DNA of 15,792 nt from Dictyocoela muelleri (GCA_016256075.1 SDVU01000291.1:1-15792), one strand, 5' to 3'; numbered from the stretch's first letter, positions 1-8,756 are shown. Made by a program: numbers and translations. The notes: generated from the sequence alone by a model not told the origin.

Positions 1-1236
1 TCAAGATCCAAATTGCAAAAAATAGATTTTTCGTAGTAAAGTTCATAAGGTGCATATCCTGTATTTTTATTGACTGTACAATTAAGTCTCACCCAAATAT
101 TTCTATTTAATTCATTACTTGTTGAATACCTGGAAATTCTTAGAACGCTACCTATTTCTTTGTTTATTCTCTCGACTTTGAGTTCCCAGTCGGATTGTAA
201 TGTCCGGAAGTTGCATGTTTTATATTAAAAGCTTTTAAAATATTATAAAAGTTACCGGAAGTGAAATGTCTTCCGTTATCTGTTATACACTTTTCGGGAA
301 TTGGATGGGTGTTTACCAAATTTTCTTTAATTCATCACACACGGTTTTTGAATCGATATTAAAAAGCAAGGCTATTTCTGAGAATAGGGTAAATATATCT
401 ACAACAACTAACACATAAAAATCATTTTCAAAATCAGCGTTTTCAAACATAGTTGCACTAATAGGACCCTTTAAGTCTATTGCTATAGCTTCATCCTTTT
501 TGGTGACGTCGTGATTATAAATTGGAATTCCATATTTTTTTGAATTTTCCTTTTCGGTATTGCAGGTGATACAATCGCCACATACATTCTTTATGAATTT
601 ACGTATACCTTTTAACTTAAAATATCTCATGAGCGTTTTTTCTATTACATGTATCCCTGGATGAACAAGTTCAAAATGTAATTTTTTAATAAATTTCTCT
701 ATATCTTCATGTTTATTCTCTTTTGTTGTTATTTCATATAATTTATTTCCGTTGCATTTTATTATTTGGAATTTTATGTTCGGGAGGATTGGGAGATCAT
801 TATCAACGTTTTTAATTGTAGTCTTAAATAGAAATCTTGAAAGAATATCAGCGTCTCTATTTTCTTCACCTTTTATATGTCTTATCGCGTAATCATATTC
901 TTCAAGTAATAGTTTCCACCTGTATATCCTCTTAGATAGCTCACCATTGAATGTAATGTTTTTGTTATCAGTTTCAATATTTATTTTCGTATTATATATT
1001 AGCGGCTTGAAGTGCTCTTCTGATTTTAAAATAGCATACACTTCCCTTTCGCTTGTTGTGTAGTTTAGCTCTTGGTTGTTATATTTTTTGCTGTAAAATC
1101 CTATAACTTTTCGATCTTGAAGTAAGATCGAACCCATTCCTACATCAGATGCGTCACATCTTAACGTGAATTCCTTGTTTAAATCAGGATGATGTAAAAT
1201 ACCATGATTTTTTATTTCTGAAAATATTTTTTGCGC
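1..1236 (-). mobile_element. Ty3/gypsy LTR retrotransposon, pol fossil (RNase H and integrase)
   Basis: Minus-strand pol remnant. Reading from right to left there is the end of the reverse transcriptase/RNase H region (CDASDVGMGS at about 1144-1161, then a DADILSRF block typical of the end of Ty3-type RNase H), a zinc-binding integrase N-terminus (HPGIH near 640-670, CGDCITC near 565-585) and the integrase catalytic core (AIAIDLKGP near 461-489, then DNGRHF near 270-285). The order RNase H then integrase is that of Ty3/gypsy, not Copia. Gag, protease, most of reverse transcriptase and both LTRs are absent from the window; the element runs off the left edge and stops at the MULE end on the right. 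It is broken, with roughly two or three interruptions in the visible part, and looks old. Frames extending from it into 1237-1578 are antisense MULE sequence and not part of it. Confidence 0.9.
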
Positions 1237-1303
1237 AATCCGGAAACTCTCCGAAGGAGAGTTTCTGGATTGCGTTTCGTCGTGTTTTCCGGAAACTCTC
1301 CGA
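1237..1303 (+). repeat. MULE left terminal inverted repeat
   Basis: Matches the reverse complement of 2801-2866 over about 65 bases with a handful of differences. The outer 31 bases (1239-1269) are themselves a palindrome: tccggaaactctcc, a gaa loop, then its complement with one mismatch. The inner part repeats tccggaaactctccg once more in direct orientation. Confidence 0.9.
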
Positions 1304-1311
1304 AAACCCCT

Positions 1312-2665
1312 ATGAAAAAAATTGAAATTACAAAAACACAGAGAAATAAAACAAAAATAATAATTGACGGATATCAATATGTAGAAGATCATCGAAAGGC
1401 TACATATATATCTTGGAGGTGCGCAAATCATTCGTGTACTGGCAGAGTTCATACTGATTTGAATATTGAAAATGTATTGAAAGAAAAAAGTCATTATCAT
1501 GAAAAGGATACATATAAAATAATGAGAAAAAATTACTTGATAATATGAAGAAATCTGCAATTGAAAATGATGAAACATTTGAAAAATTTTTATTAAAAGA
1601 AACAGTAAATTTGAATCAAAATGAAAAGAAATTTATAGGTAACATTGACAATTTAAGAGATTATTACACAAAGTTGCGGAGAGAGTCTCAAAATCCTATA
1701 AATCGACATGGCGAAGATATACTGGAAATATATAAATATACACATGATGATGAACTCTTCTTGCAATTAGATACTGGAAAATCTGATAAACGTAGAATTT
1801 TTATTTTTTATCGCTATGAACATTTAAAGCTATCTACCAAAACTAATTGTATTATGTGTGATGCCACTTTTCGATCAGCACCTAGAGGATTCGAACAACT
1901 ATTAGCACTACATGCGACATTTTTCAATAAACGTATACCTATAGATATGCATTGATGAAAAAAAGAGATATAAATTCGTATAATATTATTTTTAGCCATG
2001 TTTCAGAAAAAATTAACAGTTACAAAGGATTCATTATAAGTGATTTTGAGCCAGCGTTAGTTTCTTCACTAAAAATAAATTTTGAACATTCAAAAATAAA
2101 CGGTTGTTATTTTCATTTTTCCCAAATTATATGGCGGAAAATACAACAATTAAACTTGCAACTTGATTATAAAAATGATCCTAACTTTAGAAAAATGGTA
2201 AGACTTATTATTCTTTTGTCTTATGTCCCCACAGAAAATATAAATTTAGAGTTCAAAAAAATTGAAGATTTATATGGAAAAAATGAAAAAAATATGGATT
2301 TTTTGAAATATTTTGAACATTCTTTTGTTCAAAAAAATTTGGTTTTCTATAAATCAGTATCTTTTTGGTCTGTGCATGAACGAATTAAAAAAAACATACC
2401 AACAACGACAAATAGTGTTGAAGCTTGGCACCGTCATTTAAATACATTTGTTTCTAAAAATTCCGAAAATTTAGGAAAAATAATTGATATTCTGAAAACC
2501 CAAGATCAAAAAGCAAAAATTTTAAAAGAAAATTTATTAGCAGGAAATTATAGTCCAAGTTCAAGATCAAACAAACTCAGAAACATAGTGGTTAATTATC
2601 CATTTTATATAAATCTTGAATACTTAGATTCCATAAATAAAATAGTAAATTTTAAATTTAAGTGA
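1312..2665 (+). pseudogene. FLYWCH/MULE transposase, split into three frames
   Basis: DDE transposase of the Mutator superfamily, the cut-and-paste enzyme of the surrounding element. I place the start at the ATG at 1312, because the earlier in-frame codons are TIR sequence. Segment 1 (1312-1548) is a FLYWCH-type zinc finger: ISWRCANHSCTG followed by HYHE gives the W-x-C, C and H-x-H pattern. Segment 2 (1545-1955) carries the first catalytic Asp in MCDATFRSAP (codon 1860-1862). Segment 3 (1955-2665) carries the second Asp in IISDFEPAL (2042-2044), the C-x2-H motif in CYFHFSQ (from 2105), and the catalytic Glu in TNSVEAWHRHL (2420-2422). The segments overlap by a few bases at ATGA (1545) and near 1953, so two small frameshifts separate them. 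All catalytic residues remain in the pieces, so inactivation looks recent. Programmed frameshifting is a less likely alternative. Confidence 0.9.
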
Positions 2666-2696
2666 TTTTTTTATTGAAACAATTTTGTTTTCTTAA

Positions 2697-2793
2697 CTAT
2701 ATTAATTTATTATTATTTATTATTATTTTATTATTAATTTATTATTATCTATAATTATTTTATTATTATTTTATTATTAATTCATTATTAAAA
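2697..2793. repeat. TTA/TTATTA-rich simple repeat
   Basis: About 95 bases of tattatta-type low-complexity sequence between the transposase stop and the right MULE TIR; no coding signal. Confidence 0.85.
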
Positions 2794-2800
2794 TATTTTT

Positions 2801-2866
2801 CGCAGAGTTTCCGGAAAACTCGACGAAATGAAATCCGGAAACTCTCCGAAGGAGAGTTTCCGGACT
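2801..2866 (-). repeat. MULE right terminal inverted repeat
   Basis: Inverted partner of 1237-1303. Its outer palindrome (2834-2864) is perfect: a 14-bp stem around a 3-base loop. Confidence 0.9.
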
Positions 2867-3697
2867 GCCCGTTTTCGCAAACGTTCTTTTAGTTTACCCC
2901 AAAGCGACTTTATATTTCGAGTATGCACGTTTTTATCGGGATTAAAAAATAAAATTGTGGTTAACTGTTTGATGGGTATATGATTCTCCTAAATTTCGAT
3001 AACCACGCCATGCATCAGACCATATAATCGTCTCAGGCCTACAAATTCGTCTAATTATCGGTAATAGTATTCTCTGGGATCTATCCCGAACAACTTCAAT
3101 ATAATATTTAGATGGATATGTCGAGGTATCTACTATACCAAATACCCACCTATTTTCCTGAGATATTCTGCCAACATGATACTTTTGTCGATAGTGGAAC
3201 ATCGATTCATCAATCTGACAAACAATCCCACGACCGCCAAGTATTATTGGGTTTTCTGCTAAGAATTCAGTAATTTTTAACCTTATCTTTCGCTTTAACT
3301 ATTGTATAATTCCCTCAGATATCTGAAAATCCATCTTGAGTTCCACATGAGATTTTTCAAAAAAAGGTAGTACATGATAATTAGACAATCACCAAGAGGT
3401 ACTTTTATACCTTCAAAAAAACTATTTTTTTCGCAATGACACATATTTTAAAAAATCGACACATGATTTTCGATAGCATCTAAATGCTTTTCTATCGGCA
3501 CTTCTTCTATATGCGACAGTTTTTAAAGGGTAAGAACATGAATCGCAATGAATTGACTTTCTTAATATTCCCTTTTTACACAAAAAAGAGATTGTTTCTT
3601 CCGTACTATTTCTTAAACGTGTAATAAAATATAAATTATAAATCATAAAGGGTATATATCTTGTCGTAAAATATTGATTGCTCAATATTTTAGACAA
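2867..3697 (-). pseudogene. Merlin / ISXO2-like transposase, degenerate
   Basis: Minus-strand DDE transposase of the Merlin (IS1016/ISXO2-like) family. The N-terminal part (3422-3697, ATG at 3695-3697) has a zinc-ribbon pattern: CDSC, then FRCYRKSC. After a frame change near 3420 the sequence continues through KVPLGDCLIIMYYLF and DFQISEGIIQ to an in-frame TAG at 3299-3301, then KITEFLAENP. The catalytic part includes IVCQIDESMFHYRQKYHVGR (first Asp, codon 3209-3211), RWVFGIVDTS, IIWSDAWRGYRNL (second Asp, 3014-3016) and HQTVNHNF. After another shift near 2950 the C-terminus is NPDKNVHTRNIKSLWGKLK. There the Glu of the family's HT-x2-IE motif is Lys (codon 2908-2910). The end is cut by the MULE TIR. 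I see no Merlin TIR upstream of 3697. Clearly non-functional. Confidence 0.88.
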
Positions 3698-3830
3698 TTA
3701 ACCAATGATTTAAATTATTATTAATTTTCAATATCTAAATTATTTTATTGGTTTAATATTTAGATTAATTTTAATAAACAGTTGAATATTTTAAATGATG
3801 GTAAATTTTAAAAATAAGAGATATTTAAAT
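3698..3830. other. A+T-rich junction between Merlin and Tc1 remnants
   Basis: No gene. Sequence is almost only A and T. The boundary between the two transposon remnants lies somewhere here or in 3830-3910, but I see no terminal repeat that fixes it. Confidence 0.5.
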
Positions 3831-3870
3831 AAAAATGTTTTTAACAATTTTTATGGTTACCTCATATCTA

Positions 3871-3909
3871 ATGCCGTTTTTTTTATCTATAGAGGAAAAA
3901 AAACGGCAT
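3871..3909. repeat. Perfect 14-bp hairpin (atgccgtttttttt)
   Basis: Arms 3871-3884 and 3896-3909 are exact reverse complements around an 11-base loop. It lies where the Tc1-type transposase reading loses resemblance to its family, so it may mark a junction. Confidence 0.8.
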
Positions 3910-4562
3910 CGATCCAAACTCTGTTTATTATACAATTTACTTTGTGTTAAATATTTAAAAACACCATCATTGTTCATGGCACAGCAAACAGATATATTTC
4001 GTGTTCTTATAGAAGACATTTTGAACAGCACGTTTATTTCTAAGAGATCTTATTCTTCGTGATCTTATTGAAACAATGAAAACCACTTCATCGATAAAAA
4101 AAATTTTAGAATCATCGATTGTTGACAATAATTCTATTAAAAGATTCGCATTTTCGGCTTTAAGACCAATAACTTCCATTTTATTCCTTTTTATCGGCAT
4201 TATATTGATGCGCTTCAGTCTATAATTAAATCAACTTATACATCTATTAATTGTACTTTGACTCACTAACACACCTCTCTCAAGCTCAATCTTCGACTTT
4301 ATTTCTTTTAATGTAAGCGCGCAATTTTCATCAATACATCCTCTGATTGCTCCTTTTGCTTGCTCTGACAAGTTTTTTTCTCCGCTGACCACCTCTTTGC
4401 TTTTTTTTCGATAAGTTCATGATTTTCATATTTTTTTATTATGCTATAAAAAGTTGTTCTTTTAAAACCAAAAATTGATGATAAATCTGAGGCACTATTT
4501 CTATTTATATATGCTTCTATAATTCGATTTTTGTCTTCATTATTCATATTTTGGTTTTTCAT
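3910..4562 (-). pseudogene. Tc1/mariner-type (IS630-Tc1) transposase, truncated and frameshifted
   Basis: Minus-strand DDE transposase remnant. It starts at an ATG at 4560-4562 with an N-terminal helix-turn-helix (NRIIEAYINRNSASDLSSIF, then KRTTFYSIIKKYE). The frame changes at a run of seven A on the coding strand (4373-4379), after which AIRGCIDENCALTLKEI and LVSQSTINRCIS follow in another frame. An in-frame TGA lies at 4231-4233. The third part (3967-4200) has NYRLKRI, then the first catalytic Asp block IFFIDEVVFIVS (Asp codon 4090-4092; Val replaces the usual Gly of DEVGF), then RAVQNV. A further shift near 4010 gives SIRTRNISVCCAMNNDGVFK and YLTQSKLYN. Resemblance fades below about 3910, and the second Asp and the Glu are not seen. 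At least three inactivating changes plus loss of the C-terminus. Confidence 0.85.
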
Positions 4563-4579
4563 TAAGGTTTAGGTTTTAG

Positions 4580-4743
4580 AAAATGTCAAAATAAATTTAC
4601 AAAATGTCAAAATTAATTTAGAAAATGTTAAAATTGATTGACAAAATGTCAAAATTAATTGACAAAATGTCAAAATTGATTGACAAAATGTCAAAATTGA
4701 TTGACAAAATGTCAAAATTGATTGACAAAATGTAAAAAATATG
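4580..4743. repeat. 21-bp tandem array, 7 full units plus a partial
   Basis: Units begin at 4580, 4601, 4622, 4643, 4664, 4685 and 4706, with a partial at 4727. Each starts aaaatgtcaaaattg or a close variant and ends gattgac or similar. Units nearest the transposase start (4580-4642) are the most diverged, and the central ones are identical. Because 21 is a multiple of 3, the minus strand reads as a spurious 7-residue repeat. The array sits about 20 bp upstream of the Tc1-type start codon, so it may be that element's subterminal region. Confidence 0.92.
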
Positions 4744-4875
4744 ATGAAAACCACGTATAATCCACGCCTAAATGTATACACGCTTTAAGTGCTAATTCTC
4801 TGATTCAGATATGTACGGTTTTCAATTTGCACGATTCGTAATCCGCCAAAAATAAAAAAATTAAAAAAATATTAT

Positions 4876-5380
4876 AGATTGGTTCTAAAACAGTTTGCCA
4901 CACTTATTTTGATAATAAAAATATGCCTTTCGGCAAATATGTACCCATTTTTCATATTTAAAATAATATCTTCATGAAAAGTTACTTCTATCATGAATTT
5001 AAATTTTTTATAACAATTAATAGGTATTTATAAATTTAGTGCGCAACGTTAAATTTAGTAAATACCTATTAATTGTTAAAAAAAATTCAAAATAAATGAC
5101 ATAGACGAATTTTTTTGAAAATCTGATCTTTTGTTTTTTTTCCTATGGGTGGAAAAACCCAAGACTGAATTTTGATTTTTTATCTAATTATTTTTATTAA
5201 TAAATTTATAATATAAGTTAAATAATCAAAAATTAGTTTTTTATGGGAGAAACATCCGTTTTTAATGGGGTAAAAAGACTAAGACCATATATATCTTATG
5301 AGTAATAAGAAAAATTGTCACATCTCTGCCTAAAGGCGATTTTTATTCTAAAAGTGGTTAACCTGTTAGAGAACCAATCC
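4876..5380. mobile_element. Short non-autonomous TIR element (MITE-like)
   Basis: The left end (agattggttct, from 4876) and right end (gaaccaatcc, to 5380) are inverted. Similarity continues inward for about 65 bp, for example ttattttgataataaaaata on the left against ttttagaataaaaatcgcc on the complement of the right, both followed by a short cctt(t)..ggca motif. The interior has no coding capacity and carries a strong hairpin at its left third. A clear target duplication is not visible. A copy of one end recurs alone near 6138-6182. Confidence 0.65.
5003..5088. repeat. Long near-perfect hairpin inside the 4876-5380 element
   Basis: Left arm about 5003-5038 and right arm about 5049-5088 share aacaattaataggtattta and the following taaattta, with a single-base indel and a loop of about 10 bases (gtgcgcaacg). 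The stem is about 27 bp and extends further with weaker pairing. Confidence 0.85.
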
Positions 5381-5643
5381 TTTTTATAAAAATCGTACAC
5401 TTATATTTTATTTCGTAACCGAAAACTGACCCAAAGAGTGTTTCCAGTTTCACCTAGAAATTTGGATTCTGAAACCCACTTCAAAAAAATATTTCTAAAT
5501 AATTTTTATTACAAAATATTTTTAAAAAATTTTTGAAAAATTACCTCTAAACAATTCTTATTACAATTTATTTCTAAATAATTTTTAATATAAATTATTT
5601 CTAAAAAATTTGCAGCATAAAGAATTTAGATATATATATATAC
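5381..5643. other. A+T-rich spacer with loose repeats
   Basis: No gene. From about 5486 to 5615 the motif atttctaaataatttttatta recurs four or five times with variable spacing of about 25-32 bases; diverged tandem structure. Confidence 0.5.
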
Positions 5644-5976
5644 ATGATTACAATATCTATAATTGCATACACAGAGTTGGTTCTCAGCGAGGTCGTAGAC
5701 CTATGTTCTTGGTTTCAGTTTATGTCACTTCTAATCTACCCAGAGGCAAATCTGTATACAAGATTTTCGTTTTATCTATGTCTCGGCAGAATAAGGCTAA
5801 TTAGAGGCTTTTTAATGATTTTTATAGTTATAATTACTTGTTGCCGAGAGCCGGTGCTGAACTTTATCATCACATGGGAGAGGCATTTGCTTAATCTTCA
5901 TGTTAGATTAGGTCTTATTCAGCAATACCCACTGGAACAGGGTATATTTATACTATGTTTATTTACCGCTATTTGA
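5644..5976 (+). CDS. Hypothetical 110-residue hydrophobic ORF, doubtful
   Basis: An ATG-to-stop frame of 110 codons, the longest frame between the transposon remnants of the left third and the Tc1 locus on the right. Two 60-base stretches that I counted (5701-5760 and 5881-5940) are about 37-38% G+C, clearly above the surrounding sequence. The predicted protein is rich in Leu, Ile, Phe and Val with two or three possible membrane segments (for example FLMIFIVIITCC near residues 56-68), but it also has Arg, Glu and Cys scattered through them. I recognise no family. Many hydrophobic frames in A+T-rich DNA are chance products, so this may be unrelated non-coding sequence or a piece of an unrecognised element. 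Confidence 0.22.
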   Translation: MITISIIAYTELVLSEVVDLCSWFQFMSLLIYPEANLYTRFSFYLCLGRIRLIRGFLMIFIVIITCCREPVLNFIITWERHLLNLHVRLGLIQQYPLEQGIFILCLFTAI

Positions 5977-6137
5977 CAATCTCAATTTTTTATTAAAGTG
6001 ACGTCAGCGGTATTCGAACTTATATTCTTATATTATTTCTAGTGGTGTTAACAAATGAGTTATATGGCCCAAATATTTAGAAATATTTTTTTTGGCAGAG
6101 TTTCCGAATCCTGATTTATATTTAGCAATTTTATTTT

Positions 6138-6182
6138 AAAGGTGGGTGGGTAAACCGATAGAGAACCAATCCTTTTTATTAT
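6138..6182 (-). repeat. Solo end of the 4876-5380 TIR family
   Basis: The complement reads aaaaaggattggttctct, then tttaaaataaaattgc after a C-rich stretch. This matches the right end of the 4876-5380 element (aaaaaggattggttctct, then ttttagaataaaaatcgc). The bases between (accgatag) differ. A possible partner end near 5673 (gttggttctc) is too short to call. Confidence 0.6.
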
Positions 6183-6228
6183 TTCCCAATTTTTTTTATT
6201 TATTGTATTTATTATTTTTTAAATTTTT

Positions 6229-6392
6229 CTTTGTTCATATTTAAGGGTCATTTTTTTTGAAATAAAAAAATATAATGGTTTCTATTAACAATTTTTTTTA
6301 TTTTCTGTTCACTTTCAAGGGTAAGGGTCATTTTTATTAATTATTTTATTATAAAATCAGAAAAGGTGGGTGTTCATATTTAAGGGGATTCA
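6229..6392. repeat. Three spaced direct repeats, gttcatatttaaggg type
   Basis: gttcatatttaagggtca near 6232, gttcactttcaagggtaagg near 6307 and gttcatatttaaggggat near 6372, about 65-75 bases apart. The intervening sequence is T-rich. Likely a degraded tandem repeat with unit near 70 bp. Confidence 0.5.
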
Positions 6393-6694
6393 CTGTAGTC
6401 CCAAAATTGCAAACTAAAGCCGTACGTGATTTAAAATTTATCTTTTTTTGTCTATGTTTTTGTTTACACCTATACTATTTCTATCTGATGGGTTATTTAA
6501 AAAAGTATGAAGAAGGGCGAAAGATTGTCACAAATCAATAAAGGGTAAAAAAATACTACACTAATGGGTTTATCTTTTACGGCCTATGATTTTATAGAGT
6601 AAAATCACAAGGATTCACACATTATACTTGAATTTAGATATTAGAGTGCTTAATGCCCAGACCATAAAGCATTAACTATCTATAAAAAAATTCG
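6393..6694. other. Intergenic stretch without recognisable feature
   Basis: About 300 bases with no convincing frame on either strand, no tandem repeat and no tRNA-like fold that I can see. Confidence 0.5.
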
Positions 6695-7207
6695 GTTCTT
6701 TGTGGTTCCATGCCTTTTTTTGACTTTTCATGCCGCTTTTGACTTTTCATACCGCTTTTGACTTTTCATATCGTTTTTTATATCTTATGCTGTTTTGAAA
6801 AATTATAAAAAATAAAAAAATGTAATTAATGATGGAATAAGTTTGCTAATATAAATCAAAAAGACTATTTAATCATAAAAAATCCTAAGGTATTAAAAAG
6901 GCGGAATCCCTTTCTTTTAATTGGATTATTATTTTAACATAATTTTCACAAGATATCCTCAAAACAACATTTTATTAGTTCTATATTGTAAATTCAGCTT
7001 CTCTCTAATACTGTTATCTTACTTTTATGATTAATAGTCTTTTTAATTCTAATTAGCAAACTTAGTCAATCATTAATTACATTTTCTTTATTTTTTATAC
7101 TTTTTAAAAACGGCATAAAACATCAAAACCGGTATGAAAAGTCAAAAACGGTATGAAAAGTCAAAAAGGGCATGAAAAGTCAAAAAAGGCATGAAACCAT
7201 AAAGAAC
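6695..7207. mobile_element. TIR element with 186-bp arms and 19-bp repeats
   Basis: Left arm 6695-6880 and right arm 7022-7207 are inverted copies over 186 bases, alignable almost end to end. They include gttctttgtggtt at the tip, the 19-bp units, then atgtaattaatgat, gtttgctaat and aaaaagactatt. The unique centre is about 140 bp with no coding frame. Three units of tgacttttcatgccgcttt type lie in the left arm (starts 6721, 6740, 6759), with four in the right arm. Flanks are A-rich on both sides (aaaaaa), so any target duplication is ambiguous. Non-autonomous; the transposase source is unknown. Confidence 0.85.
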
Positions 7208-8046
7208 AAAAAACTCAAAATAAAAATGAGACTATTAAATCAACAAATAAGTGAACACAATTTTAATGAATTTTTTTTAAGAAAATAAATTATTAAATTT
7301 TTAAAGCATCTATTAAGATATCTTTCTTTTTGGCATCCTGGATACTTTTTTTATGTTAAATTCTAATTTAATTATTCTAAATGTATTTATTCAAGATCAT
7401 ACTTTTTCGTCCTTATTAATTTTATTTATTTTTTTAAACTAAATAGTTTTTACCATTACCTTTGCATCAAGAACTCTTGTTTCTAGTATTTCATTCTATC
7501 AACTATAAAAATTACTATTTATAATTAATTAATCATGTTTTAATACAAAATAATTTTTCATTTTTGTATAATGCCGCACGCCCAGCGGTCGACCTAGGTG
7601 CCACAATGACTTTTTATAGATTTTGAAGAAACTCTTGCGTGAATCGAATCCTAAGCAAAGAAATAAATCTATATTAATTTTACCTACAGACATAGTAATT
7701 AAAATATATAAAAAAATATAAAAATATCTATATTATAGGGTTCCTCGTTCTAGATCGATTCTATGTCACTATATTCGTCATTATGGGCATTTTATATTTT
7801 GCAAAAAAATTCAATATAGAAGGTTTTGTGCCGATATTAATCGTTTTGGGCCGATTTTAATCGTTTTTTGTGTCAACTTAGATTGAACCCCTATAAAAAA
7901 CGTATTAAATAAGTTAATAGAGATAGCATCATTTTGATACGTACATTTCAGGTTCGCCACTACTGGCTTAAGTGAGGGTATAGATTTTTTCTTGCTGTTC
8001 ACCCTTAATGACACACAAAGAAAATAGAAATAAAAAATATTAAATT
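7208..8046. other. Gene-poor stretch with one possible ORF fragment
   Basis: Mostly A+T-rich with no clear gene. A small G+C-rich block at about 7572-7602 (gccgcacgcccagcggtcga) stands out. Two 20-base direct repeats (gccgat(a)ttaatcgttttg) lie at about 7831-7870. A minus-strand frame at 7811-8014 is described separately. Confidence 0.5.
7811..8014 (-). pseudogene. Possible fragment of a non-LTR (LINE) ORF, weak
   Basis: An open minus-strand frame of 67 codons with no ATG at its start (GTG at 8012-8014), so at best an internal fragment. IPSLKPVVANLKCTYQND followed by AISINLFNTFFIGVQSKL loosely resembles the segment before the reverse transcriptase domain of non-LTR elements, where an IA-x-FN-x-FF pattern is common. 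No catalytic block of a reverse transcriptase follows; the C-terminal end overlaps the two 20-base repeats. The resemblance rests on about ten residues and may be chance. Confidence 0.2.
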
Positions 8047-8143
8047 AATTATTGTGGCGCTCGAAACGCGCGACATGCGAAACGCAACCATTTATTTTAA
8101 TTTCAATTAAACTTTATTCTTTGATTTTTTTTTTCAATTTATC

Positions 8144-8236
8144 ATGCGAGACGCGTTAAATCCATGCGAGAAGCGGTACATCTATGCGAAAGGCTTACAT
8201 CTATGCGAGACACGTTACATCTATGCGGAAGTGCCA
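8144..8236. repeat. 20-bp minisatellite (atgcgagacgcgttacatct type)
   Basis: Five units start at 8144, 8164, 8184, 8203 and 8223 (spacing 20, 20, 19, 20). The conserved part is catctatgcgag; the middle varies. A related atgcgaaacgc is in the adjacent left TIR, so the array probably grew from TIR sequence. Confidence 0.85.
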
Positions 8237-8756
8237 TCCACTATATTACGAAGTGTTATAATTTTTTAATAATTATTCACATCAACAACTGTGGATTAGT
8301 ATTATATTTATTTAATTACGCAATTAATAGCTTTATTAATAACATAACAATTATATTGGTAATGGCTACGTAGTAGATTGACCCGGATCTACGATATTAA
8401 ATTTTCTGAAATATATAAATATTTTATTTCAAAAAATGATGAAAATTGAGGTGCAAAATATTTTTAAAAATATAAATATAATACCGATTTTAATTATCAA
8501 CAATAAAATTTCCAATATAAATATTTTAATTAAATAAAAATTACTTTTTATACTTAGAATAGATATAATCATATTTTTTTTTCATAATTCAATTTATGAT
8601 TATCAAACGTTTCCTTTAAAAAATTAATAAAATGTATATTTAAAATTTGAAAAATTTTACCATACAAAAGTTTAGGAATTCGCATATAGCGAGTTTTACG
8701 GTCGACAATACATTTTCACTTAAAAAATCTAATCACAAAAAAATCAATCATTGTTT

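Larger units (their letters stand above)
1237..2866 (+). mobile_element. Mutator-like element (MULE) with TIRs, complete end to end
   Basis: A DNA transposon about 1.63 kb long, bounded by inverted repeats of about 65 bp (1237-1303 and 2801-2866). It holds one plus-strand transposase gene and a TTA-rich stretch of about 100 bp before the right TIR. Similarity between the outer sequences may reach 1233 and 2870. The flanks differ in origin: Ty3/gypsy on the left and Merlin transposase on the right. No clean 8-11 bp target duplication is visible; the nearest candidates, tttttgcgc on the left and gttttcgca on the right, do not match well. The TIRs are highly similar, which suggests a fairly young copy, although its transposase is already shifted out of frame. 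Confidence 0.88.

Noticed and set aside
1237-1578. N-terminal part of the long minus-strand frame at the left
   Set aside because: Antisense of the MULE TIR and FLYWCH region; not part of the retrotransposon protein.
1814-1999. Minus-strand frame of 61 codons
   Set aside because: Antisense to the MULE transposase.
3835-4062. Plus-strand frame of 75 codons
   Set aside because: Antisense to the Tc1-type pseudogene on the minus strand.
4580-4743. CRISPR-like array
   Set aside because: Units are contiguous without spacers, and the context is eukaryotic.
4569-4781. Minus-strand repetitive protein (ILTFCQS repeats)
   Set aside because: A product of the 21-bp tandem array, whose unit length is a multiple of three; no other coding evidence.
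7572-7650. Possible tRNA or tRNA-derived SINE (G+C block and aatcgaatcc)
   Set aside because: No cloverleaf pairing and no correctly spaced A and B boxes on either strand.
8164-8373. Plus-strand frame of 69 codons
   Set aside because: Starts in the 20-bp minisatellite and continues into A+T-rich sequence; repeat-derived.
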